A stretch of 64,000 nt of DNA from assembly GCF_000757485.1 (NCBI RefSeq), contig NZ_JPYO01000046.1:363203-427202 (forward strand). Reading direction: 5' to 3'. The notes below the pieces were generated by a model. It did no database searches and had not been told where the DNA came from. It saw nothing but the letters and a program-made list of their open reading frames with translations. Source of the stretch: Achromobacter sp. RTa (GTDB lineage: Bacteria > Pseudomonadota > Gammaproteobacteria > Burkholderiales > Burkholderiaceae_B). Made by a program: the position numbers and the translations under genes. Positions 43,404 to 51,971 of the stretch are shown piece after piece. Position 1 is the first letter of the stretch. The number at the start of each line of letters is the position of its first letter.

Positions 43404-44891
43404 ATGACAATCGCCCGAGTAAGTCACCCAGGATACGCTCCCATCGATCTCAAGCTTCCCATAGATTGGAGAACAAATCCGTACAAATCGACCTCGTGGC
43501 GTCATCACTTTATGAGCTTGCGCTGGGTTACCACGCGCGACAATATTTCTGCGGCGGCCGAAATCCTGCGAAACTTTTATAATTTTCACTGCGAACGCGG
43601 CATTCGCAACCCCCACTATAACGAGTTACGGGGTGACCACGCGGCGACAATACGTGTAAACCATATATTGAATTTTCGTGATAAATTTCTGGGACAAGGC
43701 AATACGGAGGCCGCAAAGTTATGCGACTTAATATTGTTTGAGGAAATTAAAAACCTACAGAACCCAGAGATGTATAGAAAAGGCCATAATCATGGCCTAA
43801 TGATTGATATAACTCTATTGAAACTGGCTAAGATCAATAACAGTTATAAGTCAAACATTGATATTTCAGAAATATCCAGACGAGGCCATGAAACCTTGTT
43901 GGAGATGTTCACCGAAAACGGGATAACTCGCGAACACTCGATCTCATACCAGGAATTTAATTACCCACTCGCAGTTGAGTTTCTCGATTTATGCACAGGG
44001 CAGGACTCTCGCGTAAATCGCCAATATCGTGCGGTCCTAGAGCGTGAGACACGTAATATCTTGGCGTTCGCTTTACGAGATTGTGGCGAGTATTTCACAC
44101 TTGGTGATACGTTAAAGCAGCCCGCCCTTTCAATACGCCAGGCGCACCCCGAAATTCTGATGTCTCCTGTGGAGAGTAGCCAACTTGGGAACGTTGGCAA
44201 TAGACTTTATTGTCAGGATGGATTCTTTTTCTATAAAAGAAGGGCTATGGGAGAGAGCGCTCCATTCGAGAAGGATCTTCATTTTGCGGCCACATGTACA
44301 TGGCACTCGGCCAACCATAAGCAAGACGATGAACTTTCTTTTTGCCTCGAGGTAGGCGGCGATCTTATTTTCGATGATCCTGGATATACTGTTTATACGC
44401 CTGAAATCGATTCCACTCTACTGCCGGCCTCGTCTCACAGCACCGTCTTTTTACCCCACTTCCCGTTCTGTAATACGCAAGAGCCGGCCTCCGGCAGTGA
44501 AATACTGCAATACTACGAAACTTCATTAGGCTTCCATCTTGAGATGGTCCATCGTAGAGTCCCGTTATACAAAATAGCACGCACTTTCAGTCTGGTTGGA
44601 TCATTGCTTGAAATAATCGATTCAATAGAATCGGAACGAGACGCCGAACTTCAAGCCGAGATAGAACACAATTTTATCTTATCTCCAGGAATAACAGCTC
44701 TGATCGAGAACACGAGTGCCGTTCTGAGAAAGAACGGCAAGATCATTGCAATAGTTTCCACACACGAACAAGGTACGTGGATTGAGACGCGGCAGCATAC
44801 AGTAGGAAGCGATAGATTTGAGTATATAGAAACTACGAAGCTCGCCTTTTCCTCTCCTTCGACCGAAGTTATTTTTCAAGTTCAGATATAA
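43404..44891 (+). CDS. Heparinase II/III-like protein
   Basis: 495 residues. The N-terminal two thirds are helical (LRGDHAATIRVNHILNF, YRKGHNHGLMIDITLLKLAK), as in the toroid of alginate and heparin lyases, where the Asn-His pair KGHNHGL is a plausible catalytic site. The C-terminal beta-domain has the family signature CTWHSANHKQDDELSFCLEV then GGDLIFDDPGYTVY. No signal peptide, so cytoplasmic. It is a shorter relative of the protein at 39755-42250, and the acetyltransferase lies between them. It converges with the minus-strand glycosyltransferase, only two bases apart. Lyase activity on the ManNAcA polymer, or an epimerase role, is inference. Confidence 0.75.
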   Translation: MTIARVSHPGYAPIDLKLPIDWRTNPYKSTSWRHHFMSLRWVTTRDNISAAAEILRNFYNFHCERGIRNPHYNELRGDHAATIRVNHILNFRDKFLGQGNTEAAKLCDLILFEEIKNLQNPEMYRKGHNHGLMIDITLLKLAKINNSYKSNIDISEISRRGHETLLEMFTENGITREHSISYQEFNYPLAVEFLDLCTGQDSRVNRQYRAVLERETRNILAFALRDCGEYFTLGDTLKQPALSIRQAHPEILMSPVESSQLGNVGNRLYCQDGFFFYKRRAMGESAPFEKDLHFAATCTWHSANHKQDDELSFCLEVGGDLIFDDPGYTVYTPEIDSTLLPASSHSTVFLPHFPFCNTQEPASGSEILQYYETSLGFHLEMVHRRVPLYKIARTFSLVGSLLEIIDSIESERDAELQAEIEHNFILSPGITALIENTSAVLRKNGKIIAIVSTHEQGTWIETRQHTVGSDRFEYIETTKLAFSSPSTEVIFQVQI

Positions 44892-44893
44892 CG

Positions 44894-45958
44894 TCAAAAA
44901 CAGCCACTTGCTTCTATTTGCTCCAAACGATGCATCCACGTGTGATGATTGGCCACAAGTTCTGCTCCATATCGAGCACGCTCAAGGGCTTCATTGTATT
45001 GCGCCGCGGACCATTGGACGATGGCTTCCAGCTCTTGTCTCGAACTCACAATACTGCAACACTCGGAAAAATGGCGGGAAGCCGCCAATGATGGCGTCGA
45101 GACAGCAACAGCGCCTACGGCCAGAATTTCTATCAAACGACGGGAGAACATCGTCGGTGACGCTTCTATCGTATTGACGTTCAAATTGAATCTATAGCTT
45201 TTATAGAGCTGAGCCGTCAACGAGTATGGAACCTTCGGTCGCACGGTCAGACCAGGGAATACGGGATATCTATAGTGACTCGCCTTTCTCGATGAATTTC
45301 TATCATAAACGTCCAGACCAAATCTGGAAAATACTTCGAATAGCAGGTCTTGCCATTGCCGCCGCTGCGGGTGTATGTGCGCACCATAGCTTCCCACAAA
45401 GCAGCTATGGCCGATCTTTTTCGTAGCCACGCCAGCATGATGAAAGCGCGGCTGTACAGCGAACATCAGCGGTTGGATGACGCGAGCGGACGGCACATCA
45501 CTTTGGTATCGAGGGATGCAATTTTCGTCCACGGTGAAAACATATTCAAACAACTTGGCGCTATCGATAAACCGATCGTAATGAACATTATCTTCTTTGT
45601 TCCAGAAGATGGCCGGGATTCCAACGTCGCGTGCCTCACTCAACATCTGGTGCAACAGATAGTTGTTCCGCTCCGCATGGCCTGGATAGCTCGCTATTTT
45701 ATACTTCCAGGTCTCCTTAATACCTTGCCAAGCTGACTCAACAAACAACAGATCAGGTTTCCATTGCCGAAATATCTTTCGATAATTATTGGGGGTTAGA
45801 TGCCTCACTTGGCATTCCGATTCCAGAGAGGCCTGAGTGAGGTTATCGGCAACCAAGCCGATCTTCAATGAGCCATAAGGGAGGCTCAGCTCTGTTCGCC
45901 TTTTTAGGCTGGCGAAGTAGTTTTTAATAAACAACAAAATCCACACTCTCCAATTCAT
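44894..45958 (-). CDS. CgeB-like glycosyltransferase, inverted relative to the locus
   Basis: 354 residues from the ATG at 45958 (a GTG at 45976 is possible). It parallels the central glycosyltransferase of the 1787-residue protein: LLFVESAWQGIKETWKYKIA versus FIESAWKGVDDSWKG, IPAIFWNKEDNVHYDRFI versus IPSIFWNKEDPVHFSTFI, and MFSRRLIEILAVGAVAVSTP versus YARRVFELLASNTVVVSNFS. It has the C-terminal Glyco_trans_1_2 region with the nucleotide-sugar Glu. It is the only minus-strand gene between wecB and kpsS and lacks the methyltransferase, coiled coil and GT4 parts. This suggests an independent acquisition or an inverted duplication followed by loss of the flanking domains. Confidence 0.82.
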   Translation of the reverse strand: MNWRVWILLFIKNYFASLKRRTELSLPYGSLKIGLVADNLTQASLESECQVRHLTPNNYRKIFRQWKPDLLFVESAWQGIKETWKYKIASYPGHAERNNYLLHQMLSEARDVGIPAIFWNKEDNVHYDRFIDSAKLFEYVFTVDENCIPRYQSDVPSARVIQPLMFAVQPRFHHAGVATKKIGHSCFVGSYGAHIHPQRRQWQDLLFEVFSRFGLDVYDRNSSRKASHYRYPVFPGLTVRPKVPYSLTAQLYKSYRFNLNVNTIEASPTMFSRRLIEILAVGAVAVSTPSLAASRHFSECCSIVSSRQELEAIVQWSAAQYNEALERARYGAELVANHHTWMHRLEQIEASGCF

Positions 45959-45976
45959 ATTGGGAAAATAAAGCAC

Positions 45977-46258
45977 GCAAAGCCACTCGATTACTTAACT
46001 TGGCTGCATTTCCATATTACAATTGCAGTACGTCTTTATTCATTTTATTTAGCCAGACCTAATCCTGGCCATCTATGCCCCAACAGCCCTTCTCTCGCCT
46101 GCCAAAGTTTGATTTCATCACATGAAACACGATTTTTGTTCGAAATAGCCTAATAATTGTATTGACACACAGAATTGGCAACATCTTTTGTGAGTCAAAA
46201 GAGCCGAAAGTTAGCTCGGCATTGTACAATCGGCGCGACTCCACCGCAAACCCCAGTA
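45977..46258 (+). promoter_or_regulatory. Likely promoter region of the kpsMTEDCS operon
   Basis: About 280 AT-rich bases between the divergent glycosyltransferase and kpsM. A TTGACA at 46162-46167 is a good -35 candidate; the matching -10 is unclear (CATCTT is too close). Several TAATAAT-type tracts are present near 46150. No JUMPStart/ops element was found. The call rests mainly on position: first gap before a co-directional export operon. Confidence 0.45.
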
Positions 46259-47038
46259 ATGCATACTCGCTCCCCTCTTCAAATTACTCGCTCCGTAATA
46301 TTCGCCCTTGTTCTGCGCGAAATGCGAGGCAGGTTCGGGCGCGTTCGCCTTGGCGCGTTTTGGGTCGTAATGGAACCCATGGCGCATATGATCGTGCTCG
46401 GCACCATCATGAAATTGCGTACCGCTCCTACGCAAAGCTATGATTTTCTAGTTTTTCTCTTAATGGGTGTAGCACCGTTTCTGCTCTTTAAGAACATAGT
46501 CATAAAAATAATGGGGAGTGTCGACGCCAATAAGGCGTTGTTTTCGTATAAGCAGATTCAACCTGCCGACGCTTTTTTTGCACGCTGTATCGTTGAAACA
46601 TGCGTGGCCACGATAGTATTCCTAATTCTCTATATGTGCCTAACCTGGTATGGATATGACACAAAAATCGAAGATCCATTCAGCTGGCTGTTTGTTCTTT
46701 TTTTAGGAATAATATTTTCATTTGCTGTTGGAATATTTTTTGCACTCATTGCAGAGGCCGCACCGGAATTGCGCAATATATTGGCATTGATATTTATGCC
46801 CCTATATCTTCTTTCAGGTGTTATTTATCCTATCAGCAAGCTTCCACACACGATCATAGATTATCTACTGTGGAACCCATACTTGCACATTATTGACCTT
46901 ATACGTTATTCGACATTCAAATATTACCGGCTTTATCCAGGCATTTCGATTGAATTTGTCGTAAATTGTACGATTGTCGCCTCTTTTGCCGCATGTGCCG
47001 CATACCGGCTCCGCAAACGCCGACTAATGTCGCTTTGA
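46259..47038 (+). CDS. kpsM: Capsule polysaccharide ABC transporter permease KpsM
   Basis: 259 residues from the ATG at 46259, matching the usual KpsM length; an in-frame extension to 46175 adds 28 unlikely residues. N-terminal amphipathic start then VIFALVLREMRGRFGRVRLG, AFWVVMEPMAHMIVLGTIM, a large run of six hydrophobic segments, and IFMPLYLLSGVIYPISKLPH with DYLLWNPYLHIIDLIRYSTF. These are typical of ABC-2 capsule permeases of group 2/3 loci. KpsM with KpsT moves the completed lipid-linked capsule chain across the inner membrane. First gene of the export operon. Confidence 0.93.
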   Translation: MHTRSPLQITRSVIFALVLREMRGRFGRVRLGAFWVVMEPMAHMIVLGTIMKLRTAPTQSYDFLVFLLMGVAPFLLFKNIVIKIMGSVDANKALFSYKQIQPADAFFARCIVETCVATIVFLILYMCLTWYGYDTKIEDPFSWLFVLFLGIIFSFAVGIFFALIAEAAPELRNILALIFMPLYLLSGVIYPISKLPHTIIDYLLWNPYLHIIDLIRYSTFKYYRLYPGISIEFVVNCTIVASFAACAAYRLRKRRLMSL

Positions 47039-47042
47039 TAAA

Positions 47043-47696
47043 ATGTTTGAAATACGAAACGTCACCAAATCCTATTTGACGCCACGCGGACGTCGATATG
47101 TATTTCGCGATCTATCCTTCACCGTCCCACCGGGAAGAAATATCGGTTTGATCGGACGCAATGGCTCAGGCAAATCCACCTTGATGCGCTTGCTTGGAGG
47201 TGCAGATACACCTGATCACGGTAAAATTGTGACAGATAGAAGCGTGTCCTGGCCCGTTGGTCTAACAGGCGGATTTCAGGGGAGCATGACCGGACGCGAC
47301 AACGTAAAATTCGTCAGCCGAGTATATGGCGCAGTTGGCCCGCGAATGCGAGAAATCATTGCCTATGTACAGAACTTCGCAGACTTGGGAAAGTGGTTTG
47401 ATGAACCGGTACGATCTTATTCGTCCGGCATGCGATCGCGTCTCGCTTTCGGCTTGAGCATGGCCTTTGATTTTGATTATTACCTGATCGACGAAGTCAT
47501 GTCTGTTGGCGACTCTCAATTTCGGAAGAGGTCTACAGTAGTATTCGCCGAAAAAATGAAGAGCGCCAACATCATATTGGTCAGTCACTCAATGGAAGAA
47601 ATTCGGCGACTTTGCAATCTTGTACTGTACGTCAATGATGGCACTGTACACATTTATGATGACGTAGAAGCCGGCATCGCCGCCTATCAAGCCTAG
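47043..47696 (+). CDS. kpsT: Capsule polysaccharide ABC transporter ATP-binding protein KpsT
   Basis: 217 residues. Walker A GLIGRNGSGKSTLMRLLGGA, the KpsT-type WPVGLTGGFQGSMTGRDNVK, signature SYSSGMRSRLAFGLSMAFDF, Walker B YYLIDEVMSVGDSQFRKRS and switch His in ILVSHSMEEIRRLC. It lacks the C-terminal carbohydrate-binding domain found in Wzt, as expected for capsule KpsT. It starts four bases after kpsM and would form the ATPase dimer for KpsM. Confidence 0.94.
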   Translation: MFEIRNVTKSYLTPRGRRYVFRDLSFTVPPGRNIGLIGRNGSGKSTLMRLLGGADTPDHGKIVTDRSVSWPVGLTGGFQGSMTGRDNVKFVSRVYGAVGPRMREIIAYVQNFADLGKWFDEPVRSYSSGMRSRLAFGLSMAFDFDYYLIDEVMSVGDSQFRKRSTVVFAEKMKSANIILVSHSMEEIRRLCNLVLYVNDGTVHIYDDVEAGIAAYQA

Positions 47697-47713
47697 CACT
47701 TTCGGAAATATTC

Positions 47714-48820
47714 GTGGTGAACGTTGAAAAGCTAAAGAAGATCCCTTTATTTGTCTACATGGTCGTAATACCTTTTGCGCTTATTAGCATATATTACACT
47801 TTTTTTGCGCTGGACCGATACACGAGCACTTCAAAAGTGGTTGTTCGCCAACCACATGAAGCCGCTGGAGCCAATATTCCAAGCCTAGCATTGCTTGTGG
47901 GCAGTATTAATCCCACTTCGCGCGAGGAGACACTATTCGTACAAGACTTCATCGTGTCGGCAGACATGATGAACTATCTGCAAACAAAATTGAATTGGAC
48001 TGATGCTTACTCTGGGCGCTGGACCGATCCATTATTTTATTTAAGCAAGGACGCTCCCGCGGAAGATCTGCTAAAGTTTTACCGTCGTATCGTGCAGACT
48101 CATTTCGATGAGTTCACGGGCATACTGGAGGTGGAAGTCCAGACCCCGGATCCCGCGCTCTCAAAATCCATGGTCGACGAAATTTTGAATGAAAGTGAAC
48201 GATTCGTTAATGAACTTTCGCATAAAATTGCGCGCGACCATCTCGCATTTGCCGAACATGAATTGGGTAACGCTCGTCGAAACTATGTGGAAAAACGAGA
48301 TATCCTCATAGCATTTCAAAGCGCCAATAAACTGTTGGACGCCAAGTCTTCCGCAGAATCTCGTGCGGCAACTTTAGCCGGCCTAGAAGATCTTTTGACC
48401 AGGGAGCGCGCCTCCTTGAAGGCTCTGCTGTCAACTCTGGATAAAACAAGCCCACAAGTCCGCCAGCAAGCCGTGAAAATTCGGGCCATCGAGCAACAAT
48501 TAGCGGCTGAAAAAAAGGATCTCATCTCTGAAGTAGGCGGTGATCAGCTCAACGTCATTGCCTCCGAATATCAGAATTTGACAGTCGATGCTGGAATTGC
48601 GGAAGAAAGCTATAAACTGTCAGTCGCTGCATTAGAAAATGCAAGGATCGAGGCGTCCAAGAAGATTAGGAGTCTCGTAACCATTGTTCGGCCGTCTCTC
48701 GCCCAAAGCGCTCTATACCCAAATCGGCCTTACAACCTTTTCACGCTCTTAATCCTACTGACCTTACTCTACGGTGTAGCCCGCTTCGTTATCGCCACCA
48801 TCGAAGATCACCGCGACTAA
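47714..48820 (+). CDS. kpsE: Capsule export inner-membrane polysaccharide co-polymerase KpsE
   Basis: 368 residues from a GTG at 47714 (or GTG 47717). N-terminal membrane helix IPLFVYMVVIPFALISIYYT, a periplasmic domain starting RYTSTSKVVVRQPHE, a long helical coiled-coil region (about 170-320), and a C-terminal helix LFTLLILLTLLYGVARFVIA. This is the PCP-3 architecture of KpsE/CtrB. It bridges KpsMT with the outer-membrane channel. Initiation is from a rare start with a poor Shine-Dalgarno, 17 bases after kpsT. Confidence 0.9.
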   Translation: MVNVEKLKKIPLFVYMVVIPFALISIYYTFFALDRYTSTSKVVVRQPHEAAGANIPSLALLVGSINPTSREETLFVQDFIVSADMMNYLQTKLNWTDAYSGRWTDPLFYLSKDAPAEDLLKFYRRIVQTHFDEFTGILEVEVQTPDPALSKSMVDEILNESERFVNELSHKIARDHLAFAEHELGNARRNYVEKRDILIAFQSANKLLDAKSSAESRAATLAGLEDLLTRERASLKALLSTLDKTSPQVRQQAVKIRAIEQQLAAEKKDLISEVGGDQLNVIASEYQNLTVDAGIAEESYKLSVAALENARIEASKKIRSLVTIVRPSLAQSALYPNRPYNLFTLLILLTLLYGVARFVIATIEDHRD

Positions 48821-48870
48821 AGCTACCATCCATGAACACCTTTGTAGAATTCGTACCGTTTCTCTCTGGA

Positions 48871-49956
48871 ATGAACTTACACCGGCGCACTAGATTATTC
48901 CGCGGAGCCGCCACACTTGCGTTGGTTTCTGCACTTTCAGGTTGCGGCATTCTCTCGGGTGCAGGACCATATCGGACTTCGATTTCGTCCGATGCTGGGT
49001 CGTCCAATCCAAATTACGACATTATCGACCTGGATGCGACCAATATCAGCCCGTATATGCGACCTCCGATCAAAGAACTCACTTCGGATGTATCCAAGGT
49101 GGGCGTTGGCAATGTGTATCTCATTCCCGGCGACGTCATTGCCCTGATGATCTCCGACAGCATGCAAGAAGGGGGCCTCTTCGCCCCGTTAAGTGCTGGT
49201 GGAACCGTATTTCCTAAGCTGCGCGTGGATGCCCAAGGCCAAATCTCACTTCCATATGCCGGGGAACTCAAAGTTTCGGGAATGACGCTCCCACAAGTAG
49301 AGCGCGCAGTGCGAAATCGCCTTAAAGGAAAAGCAGTAGATCCACAAGTACATGCGGAACTTGTTGGGGACCTTTCCGGCTCTGTGCTGGTGGCCGGGGG
49401 GGTAAAATCTCCAGGCCGCTTCACTACACTCCAGGGGCCATTGACCCTACTCGATGCTATCAACCAAGCTGGCGGGCCCGTCTTGGAGCCTCATCTTGCA
49501 AACGTAGTTGTTCGCACGGGTAGCAAAGTCTATACCTATAGTTATCAGGATTTGCTTTCCGGCAAAAATCAGCCCGTCCAGCCCCGTTCGGAGATCATTG
49601 TTGAGCGTGCGCGCCAACGTTTCGTAGCTATGGGATCCGTAAAAACCCCGGGATTGCACGACTTGCCATCCGCCAGCCCAAGCTTGCTTGAGACGTTGGG
49701 CACTGTTGGTGGGTTGGACGAAGCCAAGGCAGACCCTACAGGAGTATTCGTTTTTCGGCTTGTCGATGCCGACCCGAATAATGTTCATGCCATGGTTTTT
49801 CGCCTGAATATGCGGAATCCGGAGTCCATATTTTTGGCCAAGCAATTCCTGGTACACCCTGAAGATGCCATATATGTGACTAACGCTGCGGTGTACGAAT
49901 GGCAAAAGATCATAACCCCCATTCTTCAAGCTATCCTGATCGGCCAGCGTTTTTAG
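48871..49956 (+). CDS. Capsule export outer-membrane lipoprotein (KpsD/CtrA/Wza type)
   Basis: 361 residues from the ATG at 48871, chosen because it gives a clean lipoprotein signal (HRRTRLFRGAATLALVSALS then the lipobox LSGC with the modified Cys); an ATG at 48832 adds 13 residues. The N-terminal Poly_export domain is YLIPGDVIALMISDSMQE with PKLRVDAQGQISLPYAGELK, followed by SLBB domains (VAGGVKSPGRFTTLQGPLTL, AMGSVKTPGLHDLPSASPSL). The C-terminal amphipathic helix WQKIITPILQAILIGQRF could insert in the outer membrane as in Wza. It is smaller than E. coli KpsD (about 560) and nearer CtrA/Wza in length. It forms the outer-membrane export channel. Confidence 0.9.
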   Translation: MNLHRRTRLFRGAATLALVSALSGCGILSGAGPYRTSISSDAGSSNPNYDIIDLDATNISPYMRPPIKELTSDVSKVGVGNVYLIPGDVIALMISDSMQEGGLFAPLSAGGTVFPKLRVDAQGQISLPYAGELKVSGMTLPQVERAVRNRLKGKAVDPQVHAELVGDLSGSVLVAGGVKSPGRFTTLQGPLTLLDAINQAGGPVLEPHLANVVVRTGSKVYTYSYQDLLSGKNQPVQPRSEIIVERARQRFVAMGSVKTPGLHDLPSASPSLLETLGTVGGLDEAKADPTGVFVFRLVDADPNNVHAMVFRLNMRNPESIFLAKQFLVHPEDAIYVTNAAVYEWQKIITPILQAILIGQRF

Positions 49957-49964
49957 ACACTGAA

Positions 49965-51971
49965 ATGAGTGGCAAAACTGCTGCCGTTCATTGGCTAGAT
50001 TGGGGAATATGGTTCCAGCCGCAACTTTTCAAACGGCTGCATGTGCGCCTGCGCGTTATTTCGTTGCTATCGTCTCGTCATTCTAACCTCGCTTATATTG
50101 GCTGGGGTTTGAAGCGTAGCGGACGACGCGCCAGACGACTGGCCACGCAACGAGGGGGGGTATGTTGGTTATTGGAGGATGGCTTCCTACGTTCTATGGA
50201 AGGAGGCGGCTCACCATCGCATTCTCTCATCGTAGACGATATTGGAATCTACTACGACGCATCTCGACCCTCATTACTTGAGAATTTAGTCGAAGCTCCG
50301 TTAACCAGTGATCAATGCGAACGGGCACGTCAAATTGTCGGAAAATGGAAAGATGGCGGATTATCAAAATATAACGAAGGTAGAGACCCTGTAGTTTCCG
50401 AGTTACCACCTCGCTACGTGCTGGTCGTTGACCAGACCCTTGGGGACGCTGCAATCTCCGCAGGTAACGCGCACGAAACCGATTTTCTGAAGATGCTGGA
50501 GGATGCATTGCTTGCTCACCCGGATTGCACAGTGGTCGTGAGGATTCATCCTGACGTCGTGGCCGGGCGTAAGCGAGGACATTTTGACCTCTCCAAGCTA
50601 CAACAAAACTCGCGTGTACAGGTGTCCGCCGATGGGTCGCACCCAGCTCGCTGGCTGGCACATGCCGAGGCCGTTTATACAGTTACCTCGCAACTAGGAT
50701 TCGAAGCCCTGTTCTGGTCAAAACCTGTTCATGTCTATGGCATGCCGTTCTATGCAGGTTGGGGACTAACTCACGATATTCAGATTCCCCCTCATCGGCG
50801 CCGTCCGATATCATTGGAACAGTTGGTTTATGGAAGCCTCGTGCGGTATGTTCGGTATTTCGATCCCGAGTCTGGCCTGCCATGCGAGATTGAAACATTG
50901 ATGGCCTGGGTCTCTTTACAACGCCAGCAGCGACAACGTTTTCCACGTCGCCTCTCAGCCTACGGGTTTTCAAAATGGAAGCGGCCTTTCGTGCGCGACT
51001 TTCTTTCGGGCTCCAACCTTCACTTCCTGTCAGAGTTGCGTGACTGTGATAGCTCCGACGATACATTGGTGACATGGGGCCATAAGCATCGCGAGGAGCT
51101 TCAAACGCGTGGTTATCTTAACCAGCCAATACTGCGCATAGAGGATGGTTTCATCCGATCAGTGGGATTGGGGGCTGATTTGATACGACCCATCTCGTGG
51201 GTAATCGACCCGGACGGAATTTACTATGATGCAAACTCCCCTTCACGATTGGAACTTATTTTACGCGAACAGGAATTTGATCAGACTATTCTCGCCAGAG
51301 CTAAAGCGCTGCGCCAAAAAATAGTCAAAACCGGGATTACAAAATACAACCTTCACGCTGGCGAAATTTGGGTAAGGCCGGATAATGCGCGCAAAGTGGT
51401 GCTTGTCGTCGGCCAAGTCGAAACCGATGCCGCAATTCGGTACGGCGCTAGTACTATCACGCGCAATATGGAGCTTCTTCAAGCAGTACGACAAGCACGG
51501 CCTGACGCTTGGTTGCTTTATAAGCCTCATCCTGACGTGAAGGCCGGCTTGCGTGAACCCGGCCAGGGCGAGCGCGACGCCGGTAGATGGTGCGATGAAA
51601 TAGTTGGCGACGTGCCTATTGCGCAGTTGCTGGAGACAATCGACGAGCTTCATGTGCTAACGTCGCTCGCAGGCTTTGAAGCCTTGCTGCGGCATGTGCC
51701 GGTCGTTACCTGGGGCCTTCCCTTCTACGCAGGCTGGGGATTAACCCAAGACAATGGAATGACCGCCGACGTGCTAACAAGAAGAGGCAGATCACTTAGC
51801 CTCGACGAACTAGTAGCAGGAACATTGCTCATGTATCCGACGTATGTAAGTCGCATTACCCGCAATTTCTGTACACCCGAACGTGCCGTTGACGAGTTGC
51901 TCAACTGGCGCAAAGAACGGCGTCCCTTTTTTTTGCGTCGTTTCGTAGCGAGACTTTCTCGTAAACCATGA
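49965..51971 (+). CDS. kpsC: Capsule Kdo-linker beta-Kdo transferase KpsC
   Basis: 668 residues from the ATG at 49965, eight bases after the previous stop; a longer frame from 49899 overlaps it. The protein is an internal duplication of two Kdo-transferase modules: WLLEDGFLRSMEGGG and LRIEDGFIRSVGLGADLIRP, IGIYYDASRPSLLE and DGIYYDANSPSRLE, VLVVDQTLGDAAI and VLVVGQVETDAAI, and HVYGMPFYAGWGLT with TWGLPFYAGWGLT. Known KpsC adds alternating beta-2,4/2,7 Kdo residues to the Kdo primer laid by KpsS on lyso-phosphatidylglycerol. Its stop overlaps the kpsS ATG (ATGA). Confidence 0.93.
   Translation: MSGKTAAVHWLDWGIWFQPQLFKRLHVRLRVISLLSSRHSNLAYIGWGLKRSGRRARRLATQRGGVCWLLEDGFLRSMEGGGSPSHSLIVDDIGIYYDASRPSLLENLVEAPLTSDQCERARQIVGKWKDGGLSKYNEGRDPVVSELPPRYVLVVDQTLGDAAISAGNAHETDFLKMLEDALLAHPDCTVVVRIHPDVVAGRKRGHFDLSKLQQNSRVQVSADGSHPARWLAHAEAVYTVTSQLGFEALFWSKPVHVYGMPFYAGWGLTHDIQIPPHRRRPISLEQLVYGSLVRYVRYFDPESGLPCEIETLMAWVSLQRQQRQRFPRRLSAYGFSKWKRPFVRDFLSGSNLHFLSELRDCDSSDDTLVTWGHKHREELQTRGYLNQPILRIEDGFIRSVGLGADLIRPISWVIDPDGIYYDANSPSRLELILREQEFDQTILARAKALRQKIVKTGITKYNLHAGEIWVRPDNARKVVLVVGQVETDAAIRYGASTITRNMELLQAVRQARPDAWLLYKPHPDVKAGLREPGQGERDAGRWCDEIVGDVPIAQLLETIDELHVLTSLAGFEALLRHVPVVTWGLPFYAGWGLTQDNGMTADVLTRRGRSLSLDELVAGTLLMYPTYVSRITRNFCTPERAVDELLNWRKERRPFFLRRFVARLSRKP

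Noticed and set aside
45350..45736. 128-codon plus-strand frame opposite the CgeB-like gene
   Set aside because: The minus strand carries clear transferase homology here; the plus frame has none.
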